A stretch of 64,000 bases of DNA from Icerya purchasi (taxonomy: Eukaryota > Arthropoda > Insecta > Hemiptera > Monophlebidae). Both the position numbers and the translations under genes were made by a program. This document shows positions 29,401-36,783 of this stretch, piece after piece. Location of the stretch: contig CM077115.1 of NCBI GenBank assembly GCA_039619475.1, positions 309,704,734 through 309,768,733 of the forward strand, written 5' to 3'. A model generated the notes under the pieces. That model was not told where the DNA came from. It was given only the letters and a program-made list of their open reading frames with translations, and did no database searches. Position 1 is the first letter of the stretch. Each line of letters begins with the position of its first letter.

Positions 29401-30556
29401 TAGCAAGCTATACCACACGACTTCATTGTCCATGATCACAACACATCTACAGAAAAAAGCATCAATGTATATTATTTTATGATCTTAATATTTTACAATT
29501 TTTCGTTCAATTTTTGACTTTTGCTGCGATAAAGTTATCGGCGTCATTTCGTTTGTTAAAGATATATTATCTTTAATTTTATACAGTTCCATAGTGGGAG
29601 TTATGAGGTATCTTTAAATATCAAGTAGGGGACTTCCGGAACTGGAAAAATTTGATGTAAGCCTGGAATTGTATGACAGCGAATATAAAACTTTTCTTGA
29701 AAAAATTTCCTTCCCAATGAAGGTGGCCATTCATCGGTTTCATAGTAAAGACTGTCCACAGGACTTGTATGAAAAGCGCCCAGTGCTAAGTTTTTCTCAA
29801 AGACATGCTATATATAACACTACCGTAATCCATTTTCGACCACAGTAAAGTTCAATATATATATATATATATATAACTCGGCCATTTTGGCCTCGCAAGG
29901 GGCTGTGCCCCTTGACCCCTCTTGCTTTCATTTCTGTCTCTTTCTCTTCTATAATTTGTATAAAATGATCAAAATTTACAACGTAATTCTTACTGGCATC
30001 AACACACACAAAAAATAACATAACCACAAAAATCCTATTCTAACATTTAACTTCCGTTATATAAAATTAAGACATTTTTTCGTTACATTTTTCGTTACAT
30101 ATTTCATTACATAATATTGTTACATTTTTTAAATAACAATCACAAAAATCCGCAAAATATAACAAACATTACATAAAATTGGGACATTTTTCTGGGACAT
30201 TTTTCTAGGACATTTTTCTGGGACATTTTTTTGGGACATTTAGCGTTACATAAAATTGGGAAATTTTTTCGAATGGGGGGTAGCCCAAGAATTACGTTGT
30301 AATTAATATATATATGTTGGTAGCACGGTAGCCTAGTGGTTAGGACGCTTCGAGACTTATCTCGTTCCAGATCCAAATCGCTCCCAGGTTTACTCAGCCT
30401 AAAATAATTGGGTACCAGAGAAATCTGGGAAAGTAAAGGTGGCCGAGAGAAAGAAACTGGCCCTCCTACTCTCATTAGTGCCTTTGGGCTTAGTACATTG
30501 TGAACCTTAACCTCACAATCCCAAACGCCCTGCTAAGGGCATGGGGCTCATTTTAC

Positions 30557-30589
<33 letters not shown>

Positions 30590-33500
30590 CATATATAGTA
30601 AAAATTTCCTACCTTCTCCAAATGATGTGTGGGCTAACTTACTCATTATATTTATATGGATGGTAGCTGATATAAGTAAATTATATGATCTTTCCACTTG
30701 AGTTTATTGCCCCAATATAACCCGAAGTATTTTACAACAGACCTAACTGGTAGTATACGATTTTTGATACGAGATATTCAATATTTTCATATATATCCTT
30801 GCATGACAGAAATAAATCGCTGTCGTCTTTATTGAAGGAAAGGTAAGTCCATTTTCCATATCTCACCAAGACATGTTCGAGACAATGTTTTGCAATAGTT
30901 TTTCGCCAACACTGACATCTTCGCAAGGTAAAAAGATAGCTACATCATCATCAAATGAGCTGTAAAACGCTGGTTTTGAAATTACCTATATAATATTATT
31001 TAACATAATAATAAATAGCGTAGGACTTGAAATCGACCATTGTGAGATTCCATTTTTTAGTGGGGTATGAAGCTGACAATGTACTTCCGATACGCACCCT
31101 AAATATCCTGGCAGTTAAAACATTTTTAATGAAATAAAACATGTTCCCACTTTCAGCTAAAATTGAAGGATTATTATATGCTTTATTTTTAATTTTTTAA
31201 TTAGAACACTGTAAAATTGATTTTGATGTTTATTTTCACTTTGGCAAATTTTATTCCATATTATAGTAGCAGGTACCTTTGAGTTTATAAATGAAGTAAA
31301 CTCATTCGAGGGGATTTTTTTCATTTGTTTAAATATGATTCTAGCTCTTGTTCGCATTTGTTGGTAATTAATATGGTTTTCTGGTGTAGAGCTGTTTTTT
31401 AATTTTCTTAGAGCTTTTATATCAATGTGCAGTTTTGCAGTTCTCATTCCACGACGAAGTAACTTTATTTCTAACGAAATGTGTTTTTAGAGGAATTGCT
31501 TCTTTAGCTGATTTTATTAAATTATTAAATATAAAAGATATAACTTGATCCGTATTGTCAGTGAGAGGATTGCTTAGGGTTTATTTGAAGTGACAATATG
31601 ATATTTATTCCAGTCAGCTTTTTTTTTAATTTCATTTAGGTGAGTAACTATGGATTGACGCAGATAACCGAAGTAATGGAACCAAATACGAGGAACAAGA
31701 ACAGAGTTAGCGGCAGATAAAAGGAACCGGAATTAGAGAACAACATAAACCGAATGCTGTAGTTTAAGGTAGTAGGATTTAATTGGGAGAAGAGGCTTAA
31801 ACTAAACTAAGTTTTCAAAGTAAATGAAATACCGGGAGTTTAGTCAATGCGGGTGAATTGTTTCAAAGAATGTCGTTTAGTGGTATCTTTGACACTAACC
31901 AACATTAAGTTATTAGGAAAACAAAAATTACATCACAACAAAGATACTATTGTGCTAAAAAATTTAATCCGTAAAAAAATTAAATTAGAATAAATAAAAT
32001 TTTAATTTCAAGTTTTACTGATAATAGTAATAAAACTTAGACTATATTTATGCTTCATTAATTATAGAAAAGCTTTTGATTGTGTTGATCATAACAAACT
32101 AATAGAAATCTTGAGAGCTATCAACCTAAATGAAAATGATATAAAAATAATACACAACCTATACTGGAACCAAACGGCTGTAGTTCGTTGTGAGAACGAA
32201 ATAACAAAAGATACAGCGATAAAAAGAGGTGTCAGACAAGGGTGCATATTGTCGCCGATACTCTTCAAGTTATATGCAGAAAGCATTTTCAAATTAGCCA
32301 TTAAGGAAACTGACGGAGTAAAAGTTGGGGAAAACCGGATTTCCAATATACGATACGCGGACGATACAGTTCTAATATCTGATAATATTACTGGATTACA
32401 AGAAATCGTTAACCGTGGTTGTGACATCAGTCTCCAGTATGGGTTAGAAATAAATTCCATCAAAACGAAGTGGATGGTTATACACAAGAAAAGAACTGAT
32501 ACTAGTGCAACAGCTGGTCAAATTTACATTGGAGCGGAGAAGGTGGAAAGAGTCAGTAAGTTTCAATACCTAAAGCCAGAAGTATATTCAATACTATGAA
32601 GAGCCTGATAACTAGAAAGGATATTAGTTTAAATTTACGTATGCGATTAGTCCGGTGCTATGTCTTCTCAGTACTTTTATATGGTGCTGATAGTTGGACG
32701 CTGTCAAAACAGCTTGAAAAAAGATTACAAGGGTTTGAAATGTACATTTACCGACGTACGTTAAAGATATCATGGACAGAACGGATAACTAACAAAGAAG
32801 TACTGAATAGAATGGCCAAGAAAAGAGAATTTTTATTAACAGTGCAAGAAAGAAAAATCAAATACTACGGCCACATTAATCGCAATGAAAAATATAGAAG
32901 GCTGCAAACTGTGCTTAGAATTGCTGGAAAAATAAGCAGAGGTAGAAGAAAATTATCGTGGGAGGATGACATGCAGCGATGGTGCAAATGCACATCATCG
33001 GAGTTACTCCAAGCAGCGGCCGATATAGTGAAGCTAGCCACAATGATCGCCAAATTTCGACCGGAGATGGCGTAAAGAAGAAGAAGAAGAAGAATAAAAC
33101 TGATAACGTTTTTTAATAATGATGACGACAGAGTGATATAAGACAACTAACTGTTACATTTGTAAAAGGAAGGGTTACAGGCTCCCATCTCATTAACAAA
33201 ATCCTGGCTACATCATTAAGATGTAAAAGATTATAAACGGAAATAATTATATTATTTATATTTAGAATTAAAATTATATTCTGCTAAAAACAAAACAAAA
33301 AAAAAAAATAGAATATTGATAGACAGCTGTTAATGAATCGATATATCGATGCTTTATTACGTTATTCCGCGAATATGGTACTTTATTTTATTATCTATAG
33401 AAGAAAATAATCAAGGATGGTCAAAATGAATATATTCGTTGAAATATAGCATTAAACTTTTTTTCACGATTACGATACTTCCTTTATTACGTACAAGGAA

Positions 33501-34822
33501 GTAAAAATAATTAAAAATCCTTCTTTCTTTATAATTTGGCAAATTTTAATTTTATACTTTCAATAGGCGTGGTAGTTTTTTAAAATTCTTAGATATTACA
33601 CCGATTTACCGATTCCTGGATTAAAATTGCGCTCATATATTTAATACAACTTAAAAAATCACGATTTTGAGAACGGTTACTTTTATGTTTGAAAAATCGA
33701 AAATTACATTATTTTAACAATTTATCATATTTTCCTTCCGTCGTTTAGAAACATTTCTTTAAACGCTATTTAGTTCTTATTTAGATTCGCTTTTGTGAAA
33801 TAAGCCATAAAAATGTCCAATAGTTTATGGCATCTATTATGACCTGATTGTTCACAAACAGGCCGTTGAATTAGACGTGTCAAAAAAATCAGCAGCAGTA
33901 AAAGAAAAAAATAGCAGATAACCGCGAATAAAGGTATGACGATATGAGAAATACACATGGTGGCCGGTCAAATATAATTTTTAAATTCCCAATTTATTCT
34001 CGGTTTTCCTAGTCCAAATCCTCTCCATTTCCCGATTACTAAAATTTTCCAAAAAGAGAAATGAAATTTTTTTGTTACAATTGATAATATTTGACTGCCG
34101 CAGTAGTATATTTTATATGAATAAAACGGAACTTTGTAATTTATTTTTATATTAAAAAATGCATTTACTCTTAACGTTTCAAGTGATTTTTTCTTATTAA
34201 AAATATCACGTTTTTGGCTATTTTTACTTTTTTCCCGATTTTACAACAACATTCCCGGCTTATTCTCGGTTTGCAAAATTCCGGACTTATTACCGGTTCG
34301 GTGGCCACCCTGACAGAGATAAAAAACGTTGTAAACATGTAAAGTTGAGGAAGGAAATTCAGTAAAGACGTAAAAATAAGGAAATAAAATAAATAGAATA
34401 AATAATACTCTGTTTAGAAACAAACTAGTGGAAAAGATTGTCAAGAGGAATTTGAATATCTACAGCGATGACCAGTGGCAAATCCTATCAGAAATGTTAA
34501 AAGAGGAACAAAAAATATGAAAGAGCAAAAGTTTAATTAATTTTCTTCGAACCGAAGATGAGTATAGAAGTAATCTTAAAGTGCGAAGATAACTAATTTT
34601 TGTCGTCAGAAGGGGTAATGTGATGTTCCGTTAACGATGACAGAAAATTAAACATTTGTAGCGGAAGATTTATTCTTACGAGCTTACCTGAACCTCGCCC
34701 ACGTCTCTCTTGTGTACAGACTTTAAATAATTTGTCGGCGGGCCATGCGAAATAATATCGGAGCTCGTAAACGAACATAATATCAAAGCAGCAAAACCTA
34801 AAAACGTAGTATAACCGGACAT
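322..34822 (-). CDS. Inter-alpha-trypsin inhibitor heavy chain-like protein (5' part, 8 exons, runs off left edge)
   Basis: Spliced minus-strand gene, joined here as 34822-34688, 21955-21783, 14092-13982, 11113-10975, 8898-8790, 3888-3731, 3641-3441 and 454-322. Every junction has GT/AG and compatible phase, giving about 387 residues. Residues 1-21 are a signal peptide, followed by a dibasic KR near residue 39. Residues 46-222 form a VIT domain ([65 protein letters not shown]). The VWA domain starts near residue 295 with the MIDAS motif DVSGSMSG (D302, S304, S306). ITIH-family proteins are secreted and, in vertebrates, are attached to hyaluronan and stabilise extracellular matrix; an insect role is inferred only. 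The rest of the VWA domain and the C-terminus lie left of the window. Introns of 12.7, 7.7, 2.9, 2.1, 4.9, 0.09 and 3.0 kb carry most of the repeats. Confidence 0.93.
1463..1841. mobile_element. hAT-type MITE with 8-bp target duplication
   Basis: Non-coding 379-bp element in intron 7. It begins CAGGGTCGTATCTGAG and ends with the inverse of CAGGACCGTATTTAGA. It is flanked on both sides by atagtatt (1455-1462 and 1842-1849), a perfect 8-bp duplication as made by hAT transposases. Both ends carry a C-rich block just inside the terminus, and the middle holds a TA microsatellite (about 1727-1775). Confidence 0.85.
2170..2710 (+). pseudogene. LINE ORF1 (gag-like) fragment
   Basis: Broken coding remnant. 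The frame from about 2318 reads [20 protein letters not shown] and then [10 protein letters not shown], a CCHC zinc knuckle (2402-2443) whose last Cys is now Ser. A second frame upstream (2212-2415) holds [12 protein letters not shown], so at least one frameshift is present. Nucleic-acid-binding ORF1 proteins of jockey/I-type LINEs look like this. Confidence 0.6.
3441..3641 (-). CDS. ITIH-like exon 7: start of von Willebrand A domain
   Basis: 67 codons, phase 0 at both ends, encoding [40 protein letters not shown] and a tail ending [12 protein letters not shown] before donor gtaata. DxSGS is the metal-ion-dependent adhesion site. The exon extends upstream of any internal start; its true left neighbour is exon 6. 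Confidence 0.95.
3731..3888 (-). CDS. ITIH-like exon 6: linker between VIT and VWA domains
   Basis: 158 bp after acceptor tttatag. Encodes [20 protein letters not shown], ends [19 protein letters not shown] and is followed by donor gtaaca. The (I/V)QYDVxR motif precedes the VWA domain in the family. Only 89 bp separate it from exon 7. Confidence 0.9.
4030..5187 (+). pseudogene. Jockey/I-like LINE 3' half: RNase H, Cys-rich tail, poly(A)
   Basis: Degenerate LINE in intron 5, opposite to the host gene. YTDG near 4195 and a SDSLSTLQA stretch near 4390 mark RNase [19 protein letters not shown] at about 4513-4570 is the His-containing RNase H block. [19 protein letters not shown] near 4870 is the C-terminal Cys/His motif. 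The unit ends in an A-rich tail at 5161-5187. Several frameshifts and stops are present. Confidence 0.75.
5480..5720 (-). pseudogene. LINE RNase H fragment
   Basis: One minus-strand frame reads [20 protein letters not shown], a decayed form of the WxPSHxGVxGNxxxDxxA block of LINE RNase H. It lies just downstream of the poly(A) of the previous element and points the other way. Confidence 0.5.
6110..6720 (+). pseudogene. Second jockey/I-like LINE C-terminus
   Basis: [17 protein letters not shown] at about 6150-6200 is the RNase H block. [20 protein letters not shown] and then ILFECSLL near 6480-6560 form the C-terminal Cys/His motif. The layout matches 4513-4930, so this is a second copy of the same or a close family, with frameshifts. 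Confidence 0.7.
6880..7279 (-). pseudogene. Jockey-like LINE, RT fused to C-terminus by deletion
   Basis: The minus strand from 7279 reads [20 protein letters not shown] and [10 protein letters not shown], the RT motif normally [14 protein letters not shown], then a decayed catalytic box FIGDNFVL. It passes within a few bases into a different frame with [20 protein letters not shown] (to 6901), the C-terminal Cys/His motif. The thumb and RNase H regions between them are missing. Confidence 0.7.
7757..7793. repeat. (TC)n microsatellite
   Basis: About 18 perfect TC units in intron 5 of the ITIH-like gene. Confidence 0.95.
8790..8898 (-). CDS. ITIH-like exon 5: end of VIT domain
   Basis: 109 bp after acceptor gatag. 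Encodes [20 protein letters not shown] and then [16 protein letters not shown], ending one base into an Asp codon before donor gtaaat. It directly continues PGQ of exon 4, as in ITIH proteins, where PGQ-(I/V)V begins this strand. Confidence 0.88.
9470..9525 (-). mobile_element. Short 3'-end fragment of the 4-5 kb LINE family
   Basis: The reverse strand reads gtaaaggtcc, then cgagccc and an A-rich tail. This matches the last 40 bp of the element ending at 5187 (gtaaaggtccttggttgacg, then agccc and poly A). It is a severely 5'-truncated insertion. Confidence 0.6.
9569..9679. repeat. Hairpin: 29-bp inverted repeat, 53-bp loop
   Basis: Arms at 9569-9597 and 9651-9679 (core agagtcggtatcaaattc against gaatttgatgccgactct) differ at one position. 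It could be a foldback MITE or a hairpin RNA precursor; nothing else marks it. Confidence 0.75.
10138..10403. mobile_element. Interspersed repeat shared with 54.78 kb (copy 1, left end missing)
   Basis: From aagaggatatgagttatag through tactcatcatggccagttg to ttggcgacgc it parallels 54822-55041 with small gaps. Its right end is the inverse of the gcgtcgcca terminus seen at the left of copy 2. The left terminus is not recognisable here. A long TA tract follows directly. Confidence 0.7.
10421..10490. repeat. (TA)n microsatellite
   Basis: Seventy bases of uninterrupted TA next to the repeat ending at 10403. Confidence 0.97.
10975..11113 (-). CDS. ITIH-like exon 4: VIT domain, NLTYELxLQRxLG segment
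   Basis: 139 bp after acceptor tttttag. Encodes [20 protein letters not shown] and then [26 protein letters not shown], ending in phase 0 at donor gtattt. NLT is a possible N-glycosylation site. The block matches the conserved core of ITIH VIT domains. Confidence 0.93.
12695..12925 (-). pseudogene. Unidentified coding-like fragment
   Basis: The minus strand is open for about 75 codons between stops, without a start: [59 protein letters not shown]. The composition is protein-like (charged, few repeats) and no splice sites link it to the ITIH-like gene, in whose intron 3 it sits. I do not recognise the family. It is most likely a mobile-element or retrocopy remnant. Confidence 0.4.
13345..13376. 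repeat. (AAT)n microsatellite
   Basis: About ten AAT units in intron 3. Confidence 0.9.
13982..14092 (-). CDS. ITIH-like exon 3: VIT domain, YVKEKEEA segment
   Basis: A 111-bp exon after acceptor ttatag, encoding [20 protein letters not shown] and then [16 protein letters not shown]. It ends in a split Ser codon before donor gttcgt. The KxYxAYVKEKxEAxxxYxxA pattern is diagnostic for the VIT domain. The 5' intron begins with a long TA tract (14159-14243). Confidence 0.92.
14159..14243. repeat. (TA)n tract with a few interruptions
   Basis: Lies about 65 bp upstream of ITIH-like exon 3. The repeat produces spurious Tyr-Ile reading frames. Confidence 0.95.
15690..15730. repeat. Tandem repeat of gacaaaaaaa, four units
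   Basis: Four exact 10-bp copies, about 90 bp after an A/G-rich tract at 15567-15605. Confidence 0.9.
16860..17500 (+). pseudogene. Unidentified degenerate coding-like region
   Basis: One plus frame from about 16912 reads [40 protein letters not shown], then [12 protein letters not shown]. Later frames give [20 protein letters not shown] and [20 protein letters not shown]. Stops and shifts break it. The helical, charged look resembles transposase middle regions, but no motif fixes a family. Confidence 0.3.
17686..19620 (-). pseudogene. Jockey/I-like LINE: endonuclease start, RT, C-terminal Cys/His motif
   Basis: Read right to left. [20 protein letters not shown] and [13 protein letters not shown] (19610-19490) are the start of an EEP endonuclease. 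[20 protein letters not shown] (near 19400) is the first RT block, [14 protein letters not shown] (near 19150) RT block [14 protein letters not shown] sequence (near 18960) block B, and VDDLVIY (near 18870) the catalytic box. [20 protein letters not shown] (18670-18610) follows, then [20 protein letters not shown] (17870-17810), the Cys/His tail. Most of the endonuclease is lost between 19400 and 19480, and stops are frequent. Confidence 0.85.
20270..20659 (+). mobile_element. Helitron-like 3' terminus
   Basis: The sequence ends gaagccgccggtaacag followed by CTAG (20656-20659) and T. A GC-rich hairpin-like segment just before CTRR, inserted before T, is the typical Helitron 3' end, and insects have many ending in AACAGCTAG. 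The left limit given is arbitrary; no 5' TC end was identified and no helicase is present, so the copy is non-autonomous or truncated. Confidence 0.5.
21783..21955 (-). CDS. ITIH-like exon 2: start of VIT domain
   Basis: Starts after acceptor ttacag in phase 0 with [13 protein letters not shown] and ends two bases into a codon before donor gtaagt. Contains the VIT signatures [15 protein letters not shown] and [16 protein letters not shown]. The split Met codon is completed by the first G of exon 3. Confidence 0.92.
22541..22905. mobile_element. Interspersed repeat shared with 29.88 kb (copy 1)
   Basis: From actcggccattttggcctcg to agaattacgttgtaattaat this copy matches 29876-30310 closely, with the second copy about 70 bp longer through extra gggacattttt units. 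Both follow a TA microsatellite. A minus-strand frame reads [20 protein letters not shown] in both copies, but there is no other coding evidence. Confidence 0.8.
23130..23760 (-). pseudogene. hAT transposase C-terminal remnant (family 1)
   Basis: The minus strand reads [30 protein letters not shown], then [33 protein letters not shown]. After one TAG in place of Tyr it continues [20 protein letters not shown] and EIVKNI. The LPVSSAxCxxSFSxxxxIKxYLRxxM pattern is the hAT dimerisation domain. A single nonsense codon near 23265 separates the two halves, so decay is modest here. Confidence 0.75.
24141..26320 (-). mobile_element. hAT element copy B, internally deleted, transposase on minus strand
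   Basis: The left end reads CAGTGGCTAGCGTGAA. The right end, reversed, reads CAAGGACGTACCGATAATGG and corresponds to the CAGGGGCATATCGTCAATGG end of the copy at 60.05 kb. Flanks ttacatat and atatatat could be a decayed 8-bp duplication. Minus-strand coding at 24600-24200 gives [35 protein letters not shown], then [20 protein letters not shown] and [11 protein letters not shown], the hAT C-terminus. An N-terminal piece ([19 protein letters not shown]) lies near 25060-24995. The catalytic middle is deleted. A separate MITE sits inside at 25230-25710. Confidence 0.75.
25230..25710. mobile_element. Nested MITE with 40-bp terminal inverted repeats
   Basis: The 40-bp ends at 25230-25269 and 25671-25710 (acgcttaaccgaatgtagcc onward) are inverted copies with one mismatch. 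The 481-bp body is non-coding. The related hAT copies at 54371-54383 and, reversed, near 60590 read straight across this point (gtgatattacggact), so they are empty sites. The superfamily is uncertain because the duplication is short and imperfect. Confidence 0.85.
26398..26446. repeat. (TA)n microsatellite
   Basis: Uninterrupted TA at the left edge of an AT-rich interspersed repeat. Confidence 0.95.
26450..27270 (+). repeat. AT-rich interspersed repeat family R, copy 1
   Basis: Shares ordered blocks with 42205-42990 (reversed), 51420-53200 and 58150-58920: gatgtttcatcgctgaggatt, cgcgcttttttgaacttttc, a ttcccaacaaatagcgatct block, agggtctatataattttt, and a right end ttattaggattccg. No plausible protein is encoded. 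Confidence 0.8.
28017..28625. mobile_element. Diverged, interrupted copy of the 33.96-kb MITE
   Basis: Left block gatggctactcaaatgtaat, then tttttaaattcccag and tccaaatcctcgccatttcc, parallels 33958-34040. The block gttcggtcgccgcggcatat at about 28567 parallels atttgactgccgcagtagta at 34087. Some 450 bp of unrelated sequence separates the two blocks here. Confidence 0.55.
28850..29800 (-). pseudogene. Jockey/I-like LINE, RNase H part
   Basis: From right to left: [20 protein letters not shown] (near 29790-29730) is the linker after [15 protein letters not shown] and [13 protein letters not shown] (29385-29290) are RNase H blocks with catalytic Glu and Asp. [20 protein letters not shown] (near 29150) follows. 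Frames change several times. It continues the RT part at 30640-31450, from which it is split by inserted repeats. Confidence 0.75.
29876..30310. mobile_element. Interspersed repeat shared with 22.54 kb (copy 2)
   Basis: Near-identical to 22541-22905 over most of its length. It carries five short tandem units of (t)gggacatttttc at 30178-30245, where copy 1 has only one or two. It is inserted in the LINE that spans 28850-31450. Confidence 0.8.
30316..30556 (+). mobile_element. tRNA-derived SINE
   Basis: A 241-bp unit between TA-rich flanks. Its head resembles a tRNA gene: A box tagcctagtgg (30329-30339) and a degenerate B box agatccaaatc (30369-30379). The body contains gggaaagtaaaggtggccga and the unit ends catggggctcattttac. 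Nothing upstream of the A box folds as a complete tRNA, so this is a SINE rather than a functional tRNA gene. Confidence 0.75.
30640..31450 (-). pseudogene. Jockey/I-like LINE, linker and RT part
   Basis: From right to left: [20 protein letters not shown] and [15 protein letters not shown] (31390-31235) match the region between endonuclease and [22 protein letters not shown] (about 31055-30995) is RT block B, normally GIPQGSxxSPx[16 protein letters not shown] (about 30960-30920) covers the catalytic box FADDxxIF, with one extra Asp. The ORF is broken at several points. Confidence 0.8.
32045..33100 (+). pseudogene. RTE/BovB-like LINE reverse transcriptase, 5'-truncated
   Basis: Encodes [20 protein letters not shown] (RT block A), [20 protein letters not shown] (block B) and [15 protein letters not shown] (catalytic YADD) up to about 32575. 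About 25 codons are then missing and the frame changes. The second half, from 32596, reads [40 protein letters not shown] and ends [16 protein letters not shown] before a stop at 33075. An (AAG)n tail follows at 33073-33093, as at RTE 3' ends. Endonuclease is absent. It is the best-preserved RT in the window. Confidence 0.88.
33956..34312. mobile_element. hAT-like MITE
   Basis: Left end CATGGTGGCC and reversed right end CAGGGTGGCC differ at one base, a hAT-style terminus. The 357-bp body is non-coding. No clear 8-bp duplication is left, but a diverged copy at 28017 supports a repeat family. Confidence 0.6.
34688..34822 (-). CDS. ITIH-like exon 1: start codon and signal peptide
   Basis: Forty-five codons in phase 0, starting with [18 protein letters not shown], a hydrophobic secretion signal, then a short propeptide-like stretch ending HKRDVGEVQ and a strong donor (gtaagc). 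The ATG is the only one giving a signal peptide in the frame that joins exon 2. An open reading frame in another register overlaps it (34593-34778) and hides it from simple ORF scans. Confidence 0.85.
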
Positions 34823-34854
34823 ATTCTTTTTACGCGAACAAATTAATCCCGATA

Positions 34855-34887
34855 CGATGAGAAGCGAAAGCGTAATGTTCGTTTATA
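34855..34887 (-). promoter_or_regulatory. Possible core promoter of the ITIH-like gene
   Basis: On the minus strand TATAAA (34887-34882) lies about 28 bp before TCATCG (34860-34855), an initiator-like sequence, and about 60 bp before the start codon. It would give a 5' UTR of some 35 bases. This rests on motif spacing only. Confidence 0.3.
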
Positions 34888-34899
34888 ATTGTTAAAGAC

Positions 34900-36355
34900 G
34901 TACACACACGGGTTTAGTCGGTACGAAGAATGTTTAGGAAATATTAATGAAAAACCCATCGCTATAAGGAAACTGTGTGCGTCATTATAATCACAGATAT
35001 AACTGTTGCTGTTGTCATCAAAACAAGTTAAAATTTCTGATTAAACCAGTTTCCTCCGATCAAAGTGCGGTTAATTATTGAATAAAATTTAAACAGATGC
35101 AATTAAGCGATGTAATCGATTGAGCGTTCGTGCACGTCGTATTTGAAAATAACATATAAAATGATTTTTACCCCCACCCCCACCCACCACCAAAAAAAAC
35201 AACCAACAACAACAATAACAACAAAGAAGTAAATAAAATAAAACAATTTTTATATCTATCGACGGTGTATTTTATCTGTTTTTAGCTACATTATAATTCT
35301 GTATTTGCAAATATTTGGAAATAGTTTCAAATAAACGGGATAACTTGTAAAACATCGCTTCACAATTATTCTCAGTTTTACGTAATTCTTAAGGAGTAAA
35401 CATAGTGTTACAATTTAGGAATTTTCCCTGATCCCTGTTACAGGAGCCAATATTCCGATTTGGTTACTATTTCGATTTCCTCTTTTATCGAGTCCTCTAT
35501 CGTTATTAATCAACTCTTCGCTATTCTTCGATGAAAAAATACGTAATAATGGAAAAAAAATATAGTAGACCGGAAAAATCACGGGCGCCAGCATCACTTT
35601 CAAACGGTATTTTACAACCGAAATCGCTCTGCCATGCAGAGTATTAGACTTTTCGATATAAAAAAAAAAAAACAATAAAAATTTTTTTTTTGAAAACTTT
35701 GCGAGCCCGCCGCAAAGTGGCGGTAATATCTTCGCGACGGAGATGTCAACACGTGTTCAATATCGAAATTTCTGATTCAAAAAATTACCAACAAACAAAA
35801 CGAACGTGTTTAGTACAGATACAGACTAGAAAGAAAATTGTATATCACAAAAAAATTCGACTGATTAACATAAAATTCAGATGTCACAAGAAAAAAACAC
35901 AACGACTAGATAGTACGCTGCTGACAACGTAGCACGGGGATTTTTTGGTTCGACTCACTGAAAAAGATCGACTGACCAACAATTAACATATAGGACGACT
36001 AATTACTGTCCGCGACTCAAGGCTACGATAATAAAACGGTAACTATTGGCCTTTACCTAGCCAGATCGGATCGATATTTATTCTAAACTAACGCGCTACA
36101 TTATCGAAATTCTTATCAATTAATAACATACAGCCGCTATCTGATCTTCACACACGGCTCACGCGACCGACAGACACTATCCTGTTGTCGCATACATACC
36201 AGGACACTTGGACAGCCCCTTAACACGTACCGAGAAATTCGACGAGAATCAGAAATTGCATATTCGGTCGTGTAAATATCCCGGCCGTGTTCGACAACGA
36301 GCAATACGATGGCGTCGAGAAATCGAAAATAAATGATTTTACCGGAGAATAATTT
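34900..36355. other. Upstream region of the ITIH-like gene, no gene recognised
   Basis: Mixed sequence with normal CpG content, a C/A-rich tract at 35170-35225 and a CpG-rich 250 bp at 36130-36345. Reading frames here lack family motifs and overlap on both strands. It may hold regulatory sequence of the ITIH-like gene or of a unit to the right. Confidence 0.4.
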
Positions 36356-36735
36356 CACAATCGTCTAAAACGCTGGAAGTGAGAAACATCTAAAATATAT
36401 CTCATCAGAAGGCCTTTTGGCGCAACTTTGTTGTATCTGCAGGAAATGTATTCAGCCAGCATTACATTTCTGTACGTTCAGGTTTTGATCGTATTTTTTG
36501 AAGACCGATTGTGCTACATTTCCAGTGAGTTGGATTTTAGATTTTAGAATCATTGTGATTTTGGCGATAGTATTTGTTCTTTGTGTTTAGTGAAATTCGA
36601 GTTTAGCGATTTTGAATTTAGCGTGAATCGTGTTTCTTTGTCTTTTACTAAATTTTTGCCTTCAATGTGTTTTAAATTTACTTTTTTTGTTTATGTAATT
36701 AAATATATTTGTAATGTGCCAAAAGCAGTTTCGTT

Positions 36736-36783
36736 ATGAACAGTTTAAAGGAACATATTAGTTCACCCTACAGATTCAGAAAA
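36736..36783 (+). CDS. Possible first coding exon of an unidentified gene
   Basis: ATG in a CpG-containing region reads MNSLKEHISSPYRFRK and then meets a donor-like gttagt. It lies at the left edge of the CpG-poor block. No partner exon could be joined in phase with confidence, and no family is recognised. Confidence 0.2.

Noticed and set aside
32089..32487. 132-codon minus-strand frame
   Set aside because: Antisense shadow of the RTE-like reverse transcriptase.
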